A DNA stretch of 45,290 nt from Verrucomicrobiota bacterium (GCA_903970595.1 CAJCJI010000193.1:1-45290), one strand, 5' to 3'; shown: positions 1 to 7,935, counted from the stretch's first letter. The notes: generated from the sequence alone by a model not told the origin. Made by a program: numbers and translations.

Positions 1-1
1 T

Positions 2-109
2 CCGCTCACCGCCGCCATCTGGCTGCTGAGCTTCACCAGCTTCCGGGTCAGCTGGCGCGGCAACCAGTTCGACGTCGGCGCCGACGGCATCATGCGCCGT
101 TTATCCTGA
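2..109 (+). CDS. C-terminal end of an HpnI-like hopanoid-associated glycosyltransferase (partial)
   Basis: The window opens inside a plus-strand reading frame (second base onward) that ends at TGA 107-109. It gives about 35 residues: a hydrophobic stretch (TAAIWLLSFTSF) followed by a WRGNQF turn and a short Gly-rich end. A final membrane helix followed by a W-R-G-x-x-(Y/F) tail is how ceramide-glucosyltransferase-like HpnI proteins end, and the next gene is HpnL-like, which fits the order in hopanoid clusters. HpnI is reported to transfer N-acetylglucosamine in hopanoid side-chain maturation. The fragment is short, so the call rests mainly on context. Confidence 0.5.
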   Translation, partial: PLTAAIWLLSFTSFRVSWRGNQFDVGADGIMRRLS

Positions 110-163
110 GTCGCCGATGATTCTTCACTTTGTTCCAGCCGCGCCCGGCGGCCGCAGCCGCGC

Positions 164-1180
164 ATGAGAATCGCCGCGACCCTTGGCGCCCTGCTCGGCG
201 TGGCGCTGCTCACCTTCCTGTTCATTCGCGAGGGCTTCTCCACCCTGCTTCAGGTGCTGGGGCTGGCGGGCTGGGGACTGCTGTGGCTGGTGCCTTATCG
301 CGGTCTGTATTTCCTGCTCTATGCCGTCAGCTGGAACATGCTGCTGCGGCCGGCAGATCCGCAGCACCGCGCCGGATTGGCTTATACCTTCTGGGTGGTG
401 ACGGTGCGCGAAGCGATCGACCGCCTGCTGCCGGTGGCCAGCGTCGGCGGCGGCATCGCCGGGGTACGCCTGATGCGCCTGCGCGGGCTGGCGGCGGCCC
501 CGGTGGCGGCCAGCGTGATCGTGGAGATCCTGCTGACGCTGGTGGTCCTGTACCTGTTCACCGCCCTGGGCCTGCTGTTGCTGCTCCAGCTCAGCGGCAC
601 CGGCGAGGCCTATCACCGGATGGTGCTGGGCTTCGTGCTCACCCTGCCGGCACCGCTGATCACCGCGCTGCTGCTGCGCTATGGCAAGGTGTTCGAGCGC
701 CTGCAAGGATTCCTGCGTCCGATGGTGGGAGAAATCGACCTGTCGCAGGGCGCGGCCTCGCTGGATCACGAGGTCCGCGCGACCCTGGGCCGCCACGGCA
801 GCCTGCTGATGGTGGCGAGCCTGCAGTTCCTGGCCTGGGTCTCCGGCTCCTTCGAAATCTGGTTTGCACTGCGCCTGTTCGGACACCCCGTCGGCGTCGG
901 CGCCGCCATCGCCCTGGAGAGCATGACGCAGGCGGTGCGCCACTTCGCCTTCATCGTCCCGGCCGGCCTCGGCGTGCAGGAAGCCGGCCTGATCCTGTTC
1001 GGCCATGCCCTGGGCATCGGCCCCGAACTGGCGCTGGCAGTGTCCGTCGCCAAGCGCATGCGCGAAGTGCTGTGCGGCCTGCCGCCGCTGCTCTCCTGGC
1101 AGTGGCTGGAAGGCCGCAGGCTGCATACGCTGATCGCCGGGCGCTCAGGCAGCGATCCAACCAAGGTGAACAGGCCCTGA
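164..1180 (+). CDS. hpnL: HpnL-like hopanoid-associated flippase-fold membrane protein
   Basis: This 338-aa integral membrane protein has about seven or eight hydrophobic helices and almost no soluble domain. It begins MRIAATLGALLG and carries the glycine-rich loop VASVGGGIAGVRLMRLRG (about residues 93-110) and the late motif VPAGLGVQEAGLILFGHALG (about 265-284). Both are typical of the lysylphosphatidylglycerol-synthase transmembrane-region / UPF0104 family. The subfamily next to HpnI is called HpnL, whose biochemical role is unclear; transport or flipping of a lipid intermediate is often suggested. The ATG at 164 overlaps the stop of a 16-codon upstream reading frame (117-167) that may only provide coupling. 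The Gly-rich C-terminal motif makes the family certain; the hopanoid assignment depends on the fragment upstream. Confidence 0.75.
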   Translation: MRIAATLGALLGVALLTFLFIREGFSTLLQVLGLAGWGLLWLVPYRGLYFLLYAVSWNMLLRPADPQHRAGLAYTFWVVTVREAIDRLLPVASVGGGIAGVRLMRLRGLAAAPVAASVIVEILLTLVVLYLFTALGLLLLLQLSGTGEAYHRMVLGFVLTLPAPLITALLLRYGKVFERLQGFLRPMVGEIDLSQGAASLDHEVRATLGRHGSLLMVASLQFLAWVSGSFEIWFALRLFGHPVGVGAAIALESMTQAVRHFAFIVPAGLGVQEAGLILFGHALGIGPELALAVSVAKRMREVLCGLPPLLSWQWLEGRRLHTLIAGRSGSDPTKVNRP

Positions 1181-1186
1181 TCCGCC

Positions 1187-1206
1187 ACCCCGGCGAAAGC
1201 CGGGGT
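1187..1206. repeat. REP-like GNRA-loop hairpin
   Basis: Perfect 8-bp inverted repeat ACCCCGGC / GCCGGGGT with a GAAA tetraloop, directly after the HpnL-like stop and upstream of the convergent end of the 34-aa gene. It is followed by CCAGG, the usual flank of the widespread proteobacterial element of this type (CCGGCGAAAGCCGG core). It may also act as a bidirectional transcription barrier, although there is no T-tract. Confidence 0.5.
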
Positions 1207-1238
1207 CCAGGGCCCCAAGCGCCGGCAGGAAAGCCAGC

Positions 1239-1343
1239 CTATTTGCGGGAAGCCTTCTTTTCCGCCTTCGCCTGCTTCTTTTCCTTCATGGTCTTCAGCG
1301 GCTTTTTCTTCGTATCCTTCTTGCTGTCCATGCCCTTGCTCAT
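1239..1343 (-). CDS. Small lysine-rich basic protein (34 aa)
   Basis: ATG at 1341-1343 on the minus strand opens a 34-residue frame ending in TAG at 1239-1241. A clear Shine-Dalgarno sequence (GGAGA, about 5 nt before the ATG) supports it. The product starts MSKGMDSKKDTKKKP and is almost half lysine, with no hydrophobic segment, so a soluble cytoplasmic and perhaps nucleic-acid-binding peptide is likely. I recall similar lysine-rich mini-proteins beginning MSKGMDSKK in betaproteobacteria, but their function is not known to me. It follows dinB on the same strand, with an inverted repeat between them. Confidence 0.65.
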   Translation of the reverse strand: MSKGMDSKKDTKKKPLKTMKEKKQAKAEKKASRK

Positions 1344-1463
1344 CTTGTTCTCCGTTGGTGATGGGAAATCCTCGCCTGAATCGGGGCGAGCTTGGCGTCG
1401 CGCGGGCGGCGCTGGCGCATTTTAATACGGCTTGCGCCGATCGGCTTGCGCGCACGCTCGCCG

Positions 1464-1505
1464 CATGCGTGCCATCTCAAATGCATGGCACACATGGCAC
1501 GCATG
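1464..1505. repeat. 12-bp perfect inverted repeat with 18-nt loop
   Basis: CATGCGTGCCAT (1464-1475) pairs exactly with ATGGCACGCATG (1494-1505). It lies between the dinB stop (1520) and the 34-aa gene (start 1343), both transcribed leftward. It could be the dinB terminator or an operator-like site. On the minus strand it is followed by repeated GC-rich words (CGGCTTGCGC appears twice at about 1430-1452), not by a T-tract. Confidence 0.45.
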
Positions 1506-1519
1506 GCGTTTTCAAGCCC

Positions 1520-2593
1520 TCAAACGATCCCGGAGTCGAACAGCTGCGGCTGCACCTGCGGATCGTCGGCATCGTGGAAATTACCCAGGCCGACGCCGAC
1601 CAGGCGGTAGCGCACCTGCGCCCCCAAGCCCACCTTCTCCACCAGCGACAGGGCGATGCGCGTCAGCTCCTCGCAGGAGGCCGGGGGCACCGGCGGCGTA
1701 TGGCTGCGGGTGAGAATGTGGAAGTCGGCGGTCTTGAGCTTGAGCACCACGGTGCGGCCGATGCGCGTCTGCTTGCGCGCGGCGGACCAGGTTTTCTCCG
1801 CCATGCTGCGGATGGTGGGCGCAAGCGCGTCGAGCAGCACGTCCTCGGCGAAGGTGTCTTCCGCCGACACGGACATGGTCGGCCGGTCCGGGCAGACCTC
1901 GCCGTGGTCGATGCCGCGCGCCAGCTGGTAGAGGCGGATGCCGTAGCGGCCGAAGCGGCGCTCGAGCGTGGCCTGGTCGATCTCGCGCAGATGGGCCACG
2001 CTGCCGACGCCCATGCCGGCCAGCTTCTCGCCCATCACCTTGCCCACGCCCGGCAAACGCCCCACCGGCAGCGGCAGCAGGAAATCATCCACCTCCTGCG
2101 GCTGGATCACGAACTGCCCGTCGGGCTTTCTCCAGTCGGAGGCGATTTTCGCCAGAAACTTGTTGGGCGCCACGCCGGCCGAGGCGGTGAGCCGGAGCTG
2201 CTCCCGGATCTCGTCGCGGATGGCTTTGGCCACCCGCGTGGCGGTCGGCAGGCCGCTCTTGTTGCTGGTCACGTCCAGATAGGCCTCGTCCAGCGACAGC
2301 GGCTCCACCAGGTCGGTGTGGCGCAGCAGGATCTCGCGCACCTGGCGGGACACGGCGCGGTAGCGCACGAAGTCCGGCGGCACGAACACCGCATCCGGGC
2401 ATAGCCGGGCGGCGCGCACCGCGGGCATGGCGGAACGCACGCCGTAGCGGCGGGCCTCGTAGGATGCCGCGCAGACCACCGAGCGCCCCCCGCGCCAGGC
2501 CACCACCACCGGCTGGCCCCGCAGTTCGGGCGCGTCGCGCTGCTCGACCGAGGCGTAGAAGGCATCCATGTCGATGTGAACGATCTTGCGCAC
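1520..2593 (-). CDS. dinB: DNA polymerase IV (Y-family translesion polymerase)
   Basis: The protein has 357 residues, normal for DinB. It opens with HIDMDAFYASVEQRD, which holds the first catalytic aspartate, and has the palm motif SLDEAYLDVT (about residues 99-108) with the second Asp-Glu pair. Two helix-hairpin-helix elements follow (LPGVGKVMGEKL, about 179-190), then the little-finger domain. The C-terminal QPQLF resembles the beta-clamp binding motif, so clamp tethering is likely. The start is GTG at 2591-2593, chosen because it yields the MRKIVHIDMD start typical of the family. The enzyme makes error-prone bypass synthesis at lesions. No LexA-type box was spotted upstream, so SOS control is not shown. 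Confidence 0.95.
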   Translation of the reverse strand: MRKIVHIDMDAFYASVEQRDAPELRGQPVVVAWRGGRSVVCAASYEARRYGVRSAMPAVRAARLCPDAVFVPPDFVRYRAVSRQVREILLRHTDLVEPLSLDEAYLDVTSNKSGLPTATRVAKAIRDEIREQLRLTASAGVAPNKFLAKIASDWRKPDGQFVIQPQEVDDFLLPLPVGRLPGVGKVMGEKLAGMGVGSVAHLREIDQATLERRFGRYGIRLYQLARGIDHGEVCPDRPTMSVSAEDTFAEDVLLDALAPTIRSMAEKTWSAARKQTRIGRTVVLKLKTADFHILTRSHTPPVPPASCEELTRIALSLVEKVGLGAQVRYRLVGVGLGNFHDADDPQVQPQLFDSGIV

Positions 2594-2736
2594 GCGGTTT
2601 TTCGGGCAACTCCGGGCAGAAACGATGGCCTATCCTAGCGCGGCGCCCTACCATGCCACTGGCAGCGAAGCTTCACACAAAGCTGCTAGGGTTTGCCGAC
2701 CATTACACGCACAGCAAAACACTCAAGGATCGGATC

Positions 2737-3663
2737 ATGAAATGGACCACCGCCGAAATGCCCTCCCTGGAGGGCAAGATCGCCATCGTCACCGGGGCCA
2801 ATAGCGGCCTGGGCCTCTACACCAGCATTGGCCTCGCCGAAGCGGGCGCCACGGTGATCATGGCCTGCCGCGATCCGATCAAGGCGGCTACCTCCCTGCA
2901 GGAGGTGCGTGAACAGGCGCCGGACGGCACGGTGGAAACCATGGCCCTGGACCTGGCCAGCCTGGATTCTGTAAAAACCTTCGCCGTGGCTTTTTCCGAC
3001 CGATTTCCGCAACTGGACATCCTGTGCAACAACGCCGGGGTGATGGCCGTACCCTATGCCAAAACCAGGGATGGCTTCGAGATGCAGATCGGCACCAACC
3101 ACTTCGGCCATTTTGCGCTGACCGGGCGGCTGCTCGACAAGCTCAACGCCGCTCCCGCAGCCCGCGTGGTCAACGTGGCAAGCATGGCGCACAACTGGAC
3201 GCGGGCGATGGACCTGGACGATCCGTTCTTCGAGCACAAGCGCTATAGCCGCTGGGATGCCTACGGCAAGAGCAAGCTGGCCAACCTGCTGTTCACCTTC
3301 GAGCTGGACCGGCGCCTGAAAAAAGCCGGGGCCAGGACCCTCTCGGCCGCGGCCCATCCGGGCTACTCGGCCACCAACCTGGGCTTTGTCGGGCCGGCGC
3401 TGGAGAAGTCGGCCGTCGGCAAGCTCGCCATGAGCCTGGGCAATGCGCTGTTCGCCCAGCCGGCGTCGATGGGCGCCCTGCCCACGCTGTATGCCGCCGC
3501 CGATGCCGGCGTGGCCGGCGGCGACTACATCGGCCCGGACGGGCTGCGGGAGATGCGCGGCTATCCGAAAAAAGTGGGCTGCCGCAAGCTGGCGCGCGAC
3601 GAGGATTTGCAGGGGCGCTTGTGGAAGCTCTCGGAAAAACTCACCGGGGTACAGTATCTTTAG
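2737..3663 (+). CDS. Short-chain dehydrogenase/reductase (retinol dehydrogenase-like, 308 aa)
   Basis: Classical Rossmann SDR with the cofactor loop TGANSGLG (about residues 17-24), the NNAG motif (about 96-99), and a catalytic Ser followed by YGKSK (Tyr-x-x-x-Lys, about 177-181). The insertion between the Ser and the Tyr (NWTRAMDLDDPFFEHKRYSRWDAYGKSK region) resembles oxidoreductases of the retinol-dehydrogenase / WWOX branch. Start ATG 2737 is preferred because AAGGAT sits 6 nt upstream; the frame is open further upstream but that part overlaps dinB control sequence and looks non-coding. It is divergent from dinB and followed after 29 bp by a thioesterase. The substrate is not predictable. 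Confidence 0.88.
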   Translation: MKWTTAEMPSLEGKIAIVTGANSGLGLYTSIGLAEAGATVIMACRDPIKAATSLQEVREQAPDGTVETMALDLASLDSVKTFAVAFSDRFPQLDILCNNAGVMAVPYAKTRDGFEMQIGTNHFGHFALTGRLLDKLNAAPAARVVNVASMAHNWTRAMDLDDPFFEHKRYSRWDAYGKSKLANLLFTFELDRRLKKAGARTLSAAAHPGYSATNLGFVGPALEKSAVGKLAMSLGNALFAQPASMGALPTLYAAADAGVAGGDYIGPDGLREMRGYPKKVGCRKLARDEDLQGRLWKLSEKLTGVQYL

Positions 3664-3692
3664 AGCTTCATCCCGCCCGCCAGGAGTGAGTT

Positions 3693-4178
3693 GTGGCCAA
3701 AACCGGCAAACGCGAAATCAGCCTGCGCTTCCTGGCCGAACCCGGCGACGTGAACTTCGGCGGCAAGGTACATGGCGGCGCTGTGATGAAATGGATCGAC
3801 CAGGCCGGTTATACCTGCGCCGCGGGCTGGAGCATGCTGTATTGCGTCACGGTGTACGTCGGCGGCATCCGCTTCATCAGCCCGATCCATATCGGCAACG
3901 TGGTGGAGGTGCACGCCAAGGTGATCTACACCGGCAACACCAGCATGCATATCGCGGTGGATGTGCTGGCCGGCGATCCGCGCGAAGACGCATTCCGCAA
4001 GACCACCCACTGCGTCATCGTCTTCGTCGCCATGGACGAGCATGGCAAGCCCGCCCCGGTGCCGCCCTGGCAGCCGCAGAACGAGGAGGACCGCAGCCTG
4101 GAGAGCTATGCACGCAAACTGATGGGCTTGCGCAGCAGCCTGGATGAGGAAGTGAAGCGGTTTCTGCAGCCTGAATGA
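3693..4178 (+). CDS. Hotdog-fold acyl-CoA thioesterase (161 aa)
   Basis: Single hotdog domain of the YciA/BACH acyl-CoA hydrolase group. After a short beta strand it has GDVNFGGKVHGGAVMKWIDQAGY (about residues 18-40), which contains the N/F-G-x-x-H-G-G-x-x-M...D signature with the active-site Asp in the hot-dog helix. The start is GTG 3693 preceded by AGGAGTGAG, an excellent ribosome site. Such enzymes hydrolyse acyl-CoA to free acid and CoA in the cytoplasm. It lies 29 bp behind the SDR, so both are probably one transcript. The C-terminal 25 residues are charged and may be a helix used in hexamer contacts. Confidence 0.88.
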   Translation: MAKTGKREISLRFLAEPGDVNFGGKVHGGAVMKWIDQAGYTCAAGWSMLYCVTVYVGGIRFISPIHIGNVVEVHAKVIYTGNTSMHIAVDVLAGDPREDAFRKTTHCVIVFVAMDEHGKPAPVPPWQPQNEEDRSLESYARKLMGLRSSLDEEVKRFLQPE

Positions 4179-4220
4179 GAGCTGGCCCCGCCCGGCGAAG
4201 CGAAGCCAGCCCTCGCTGCG

Positions 4221-5075
4221 TCAATCCAGATACTTCGGAATCTTCGGCAGTCCCTTGAAGTCGCCCGCGTCGTGCTGCACCACCAGGCGGCCCTTGGTAT
4301 TCTTAAGTATCGTATCGATGCGGTCGATCGAGGCCAGGGTGTCGGCGCGGCTGACGTTGAACGGCGGCACGCGGCGGTAGGTGTAGTTGGCGCGCTGGTG
4401 GAACAGGTCGCCGGAAAGGATCACCACCCCGGACTTCTTCAGTTTCAGCTGCAGCGACTGGTGGCCTGGCGTGTGACCAGGGGTCTTGAGGATCATCACG
4501 TTGCCGTCGCCGAACACGTCGTAGTCGCCATCGATCATCTGCTTCTTGGCGGTCTTGTAGTCGCTGAAGGTATCGAGGTTGACGAAGGGGCCGGGCTTGC
4601 TTTCGGCCCAGGCCAGCTCGGCCTTGTTGAGGATCCAGGTGGCATCCGGGAACTCGTTGGCATTGCCGGTGTGGTCGAAGTGGGTGTGCGAGAACGACAG
4701 GTAGGTGATGTCGGACGGCGTCAGGCCGATGGCCTTGAGCTGGTCCAGCAGGGGGGCATCCACCTGCATGTGGCCGACTTCCATGTCGACACCGCCCTTG
4801 CTCTGCGCCAGCTTGTCGCCCAGGCCGGTGTCCCACAGCAGCGTGCCCTTGGGATGGCGGATGACGAAGCAGGGGTCCACCACTACGCCAGCCTTGCCGT
4901 TGTACTCCCCAGTGTCGGAGAACATACCCATATCCTTGACATGGAGCACGCCGCAATCGAGCGCATAGAGGCGCACGTCCTTGACCTCGTCGGCGGCATG
5001 GGCCTGGACCAGCAGTGAAGATGCAGCAAGCAACAGGGTGGCGCCGGCGCGGCGCAGCAGGTTAGTGCGTGACAT
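4221..5075 (-). CDS. Exported metallo-beta-lactamase-fold hydrolase, N-acyl-homoserine lactonase-like
   Basis: The 284-residue product has a Sec signal peptide (RRAGATLLLAASSLLVQAHA, cleavage about residue 27). The mature part is an AiiA/AttM-type lactonase domain: FSHTHFDHTGN supplies the H-x-H-x-D-H dinuclear zinc motif (about residues 132-139), TPGHTPGH gives the next histidine, LSGDLF the bridging aspartate and VVQHD the last histidine. Quorum-quenching lactonases open acyl-homoserine lactone rings; export to the periplasm suggests action on incoming signals or other lactones. ATG 5075 has AGGAGA 5 nt upstream and is preferred over the adjoining TTG. The exact substrate is inferred, not shown. 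Confidence 0.8.
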   Translation of the reverse strand: MSRTNLLRRAGATLLLAASSLLVQAHAADEVKDVRLYALDCGVLHVKDMGMFSDTGEYNGKAGVVVDPCFVIRHPKGTLLWDTGLGDKLAQSKGGVDMEVGHMQVDAPLLDQLKAIGLTPSDITYLSFSHTHFDHTGNANEFPDATWILNKAELAWAESKPGPFVNLDTFSDYKTAKKQMIDGDYDVFGDGNVMILKTPGHTPGHQSLQLKLKKSGVVILSGDLFHQRANYTYRRVPPFNVSRADTLASIDRIDTILKNTKGRLVVQHDAGDFKGLPKIPKYLD

Positions 5076-5181
5076 CAATGTCTCCTGGCAACTGGGGGGC
5101 GAAAAGAAAAAGCCGGGCGGATTCTAGCGCTGTTGCGCGTTACCTGTAGTAACACTGCCTGCGATCAGTGATCGCCGATTT

Positions 5182-5967
5182 TCAGCCGAACACCACCATG
5201 CTCTGGCGGCTCAGCGCCACCGCCCTGCCGTCCGGTCCCCACAGCAGGCCGGTCTGGCTGGTGTAGCCGTCACGCGCCGCGCAGAGTTCCGCATCCATGC
5301 GCCAGCCTTGCAGCGGCAAGCCGTCCGGGGGACCGCCGAGAAATTCCAGCATCCAGGTCATCGAGCTTCCCGTAACCGGGCGCTTGAGCATCGACAGCGC
5401 AATCGGCGGAATGAAGTCCGCAATGCCCAGCATGTGCTCCTCGGTGGCGCTACCCCGGTCCTTCAGTTCGATCTCCAGAACGTTCTGCGCCAGCTCAGCC
5501 CCGCTGAACGGCAGGCCGCCGCGCAGCCAGCGCACCTCGAAATGTTGGACAAAGCTGGGCGTTACGCCCGCGATATACGGAAATGCTTGAGGATTGCTGC
5601 ACGCCACCTGCGGCTGCGCCGGGCTGATCCGCACCGAGGACTCGCGCGCCGCGCCGAATATGCCAACCACCAGGCACAAGGTCTGCTCCTGGTCCACCAG
5701 CCGGGCTTCCAGGTGCGTGGTGCTCTTGCCGGCGCGCAGGACCTGAACACGCACAGTGACGGACCCGGCCGGGACCGGCGCCATGAACGTGGTCTGCACC
5801 GTGCGCAGCGGCACCCCGGGCGGCACCAGGGCACGCATGGCACGCACCGCCAGTGCCGTTTGCAGGCCGCCGAAGACGCTGCGTCCCTGCAACCAGTCCT
5901 CGGACACGGTTGCGCTCATCACCCCGCCCCGCTCCTGCATGGAATCCAGTACTTCTGAATACAGCAT
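5182..5967 (-). CDS. TesB-like double-hotdog thioesterase family protein (261 aa)
   Basis: The sequence has the N-terminal hotdog feature SVFGGLQTALAVRAM (about residues 28-42) and RTVQTTFMAPVPAG (about 54-67), as in the acyl-CoA thioesterase II / TesB superfamily, and a second half containing MTWMLEFLGG and DGYTSQTGLLWGPDGRAVALSRQ, which matches the C-terminal hotdog with its S-Q-active-site region. It probably hydrolyses acyl-CoA thioesters. ATG 5967 (MLYSEVLD) is chosen; the upstream open frame overlaps the preceding SDR gene and has no family likeness. The gene is 49 bp downstream of the SDR and probably cotranscribed with it. Confidence 0.78.
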   Translation of the reverse strand: MLYSEVLDSMQERGGVMSATVSEDWLQGRSVFGGLQTALAVRAMRALVPPGVPLRTVQTTFMAPVPAGSVTVRVQVLRAGKSTTHLEARLVDQEQTLCLVVGIFGAARESSVRISPAQPQVACSNPQAFPYIAGVTPSFVQHFEVRWLRGGLPFSGAELAQNVLEIELKDRGSATEEHMLGIADFIPPIALSMLKRPVTGSSMTWMLEFLGGPPDGLPLQGWRMDAELCAARDGYTSQTGLLWGPDGRAVALSRQSMVVFG

Positions 5968-6016
5968 GTTCTTTACCGGAAGCCTTGGAATTTGATCGGA
6001 AGTCGCGCCAGGGGAC

Positions 6017-6883
6017 TCATTCGGCCTGCCCGGTCCGCTCCACCCGCTTTTGCAGGCGCGCCGCCACGCCAGAGTAAAACCGGCCAAGCAGGTGCAGGGC
6101 CGGACCAGGCGCCGCCGCGGTGGCCAGCTGGAGCATCCGCGCCAGGCGGACGGTGCGCTGCGCCGGGCGAGTCTTCACCGCATCGACGATCCAGCCCGCG
6201 GCCTCGTCCACATCCATCTGCGGCAGGTATTTGTAGATCTTGGTCGGCTCGGTCATGGCCGTCTTCACCAGCGGATAGTTGAGCGCGGTGACGGCGATGC
6301 CGGCATGGTCCAGTTCGATCCGCAGGGAACGCGAGAAGGCATCGAGCGCCGCCTTGCTGGCGATATAGGCCGAAAAGCGCGGCGTGCTCATCAGCGCGGC
6401 GACGCTGGAGACGTTGATGATGTGGCCGCTGCCCCGCTCCAGCATGCCCGGCAGCAGCCGCAGCGTCATGCGCACGGCGGCGAAATAATTGAGCTGCATG
6501 GTGCGCTCGAAGTCATGCGGCCGGTCGAGCGAGTCGCGCAGGGCCCGGCGGATCGAACGTCCGGCGTTGTTGACCAGCACATCAACCCGGGCATGCCGGG
6601 ACAGGATGGCATCGCAGCAGGCCTCGATCGAAGCGTTATCGGATAAATCCGCCGGATAGACGTAGGCCTTGCCGCGCGCCTTGCCCCCGCCGCTCCCGCC
6701 GCCGATGAGTCCCGCGGCTGCGATCTCCCGCTTGACCCGCGCCAATTCCTCCTCGCGCCGGGCCACCAGGCAGACCGTCGCGCCCAGCCGGGCCAGTTGT
6801 CTGGCGGCCGCCTCGCCAATGCCGCTGGAAGCACCGGTGACGACGATGGTCAGCCCTGACACCGGGTGCTGGCTTTTGGACAT
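6017..6883 (-). CDS. Short-chain dehydrogenase/reductase (288 aa)
   Basis: SDR with TGASSGIG (residues 16-23), VNNAGRS (about 105-111), a catalytic serine in NVSSVAAL and YIASKAALDAFSRSL (Tyr-x-x-x-Lys). The C-terminal extension (TEPTKIYKYLPQMDVDEAAGWIVDAV, then an Arg-rich amphipathic end) resembles the SDR half of fatty acyl-CoA reductase / lipid-modifying SDRs and could contact membrane. A Gly-rich insertion (GGGSGGGK, about 61-68) falls between the second strand and helix. Together with the downstream TesB-like gene it points to acyl-chain metabolism, but no substrate can be named. Confidence 0.85.
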   Translation of the reverse strand: MSKSQHPVSGLTIVVTGASSGIGEAAARQLARLGATVCLVARREEELARVKREIAAAGLIGGGSGGGKARGKAYVYPADLSDNASIEACCDAILSRHARVDVLVNNAGRSIRRALRDSLDRPHDFERTMQLNYFAAVRMTLRLLPGMLERGSGHIINVSSVAALMSTPRFSAYIASKAALDAFSRSLRIELDHAGIAVTALNYPLVKTAMTEPTKIYKYLPQMDVDEAAGWIVDAVKTRPAQRTVRLARMLQLATAAAPGPALHLLGRFYSGVAARLQKRVERTGQAE

Positions 6884-6949
6884 ATCCGTGAAAGCTCTGT
6901 GAGGCTTGCCAGCCTAACATGCTCTTGCGTATGGTCTCTGGGAATGGCC

Positions 6950-7879
6950 CTACAGACGCAGTTCCCAGGTCTGCCCGACCAGGTCCTGGCCAAAACTATG
7001 GTGTTTCTCTTCGGCGCTGAGTCTGAACCCGGCTTTTTCATAGATGTGCCGCGCCGCAGTCAGGATGTCGTTGGTCCACAGCCTGACACTGCCGTAACCC
7101 GCCTGCCGGGCGAAGCGGATGCACTCCTCCACCAGGCGCCGGCCGATGCCGAGCCCGCGCGCCGCCGGCTCGACCAGCAGCAGACGCAGTTGCGCCACGG
7201 TGTCGGACTGCTTCACCAGCAATACGGAGCCGAGAATTTCGCCTTCGCGTTCGGCCATCCAGCAACACTCCCGGCGCGGATCGAGATCGCGAATGAATTT
7301 CGCCGCGATTTCGGCCACCAGCGCTTCAAAGCTCTCGTCCCAGCCATATTCCCGTGCGTACAGCACGCCATGCCGGTGCACGATCCAGCCCATGTCGCCC
7401 GGCCGATGGGCGCGCAGCACGTAAGGCGGCAAAGACGGCCGCGGTGCGAGCAGGTCCTCGATGGTGCGCATGGCCTGGAGCAGGCGCTGCTGCGCCTCGA
7501 TCTCGAGCGGCTGCAGCATGGCGCCAGCCTCGGCGTCCGAGCCGGCCTCGAGCGCCGATTGCGCCTCGCGCCCAGCTTCGGTAAGCGACAGCAGGGCCTG
7601 CCTGCGGTCCCGTGGCGAAACCTCCTTGCGCAGCAGGCCGCGCCGCTCGAAGGAGCGGAGGATGCGGCTGAGGTAGCCGGCGTCGAGCAGCAAATCCTGG
7701 CCCAGTTCGGCGGCCGAGGGCTGCTGGCGATGGGCAAGCTCATACAGCACCCGCGCTTCGGCCAGGGAGAACGGGCTGTTCAGCAAACCCTGCCGCAGCA
7801 GTCCAATCTGGCGCGTATAGAACCGGTTGAAGCGCCGCATCGAGGCGACGTTTGCCGGAGGACAGGTAAAACCGGCCAC
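6950..7879 (-). CDS. MarR-type regulator fused to a GNAT acetyltransferase (309 aa)
   Basis: Residues about 12-140 are a winged-helix MarR domain (SPFSLAEARVLYELAH, DLLLDAGYLSRILRSFERRGLLRK, then a wing with SPRDRRQALLSLTEAGR). Residues about 150-305 are a GNAT domain with the acetyl-CoA loop LLLVEPAARGLGIGRRLVEECI and a late IYEKAGFRL. Such fusions are a known family; the sensor or acetylated target is not known. The start is GTG 7879 with GGAG 7 nt upstream; an internal ATG (MRRFNRF) has no ribosome site. A twin palindrome just upstream (7902-7935) is the likely autoregulatory operator, and the two genes downstream may belong to its transcript. Confidence 0.88.
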   Translation of the reverse strand: MAGFTCPPANVASMRRFNRFYTRQIGLLRQGLLNSPFSLAEARVLYELAHRQQPSAAELGQDLLLDAGYLSRILRSFERRGLLRKEVSPRDRRQALLSLTEAGREAQSALEAGSDAEAGAMLQPLEIEAQQRLLQAMRTIEDLLAPRPSLPPYVLRAHRPGDMGWIVHRHGVLYAREYGWDESFEALVAEIAAKFIRDLDPRRECCWMAEREGEILGSVLLVKQSDTVAQLRLLLVEPAARGLGIGRRLVEECIRFARQAGYGSVRLWTNDILTAARHIYEKAGFRLSAEEKHHSFGQDLVGQTWELRL

Positions 7880-7901
7880 AGCTGGCTCCGATTGAATTAG
7901 A

Positions 7902-7935
7902 TTGACATGGTCAATTAATTAATTGACTTAGTCAA
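7902..7935. promoter_or_regulatory. Twin MarR-type operator
   Basis: Two perfect palindromes of the form TTGAC-N3-GTCAA occur at 7902-7914 and 7923-7935, separated by TTAATTAA. Their centres are 21 bp apart, two helical turns, so two dimers would sit on the same DNA face. A TATAAT lies on the minus strand at 7940-7935, immediately beside the second palindrome and upstream of the MarR-GNAT gene, so occupancy should block its promoter. Confidence 0.75.

Noticed and set aside
4179-4220. Terminator between the convergent thioesterase and lactonase genes
   Set aside because: Only an imperfect CTGGC/GCCAG pairing with a long loop and no T-tract.
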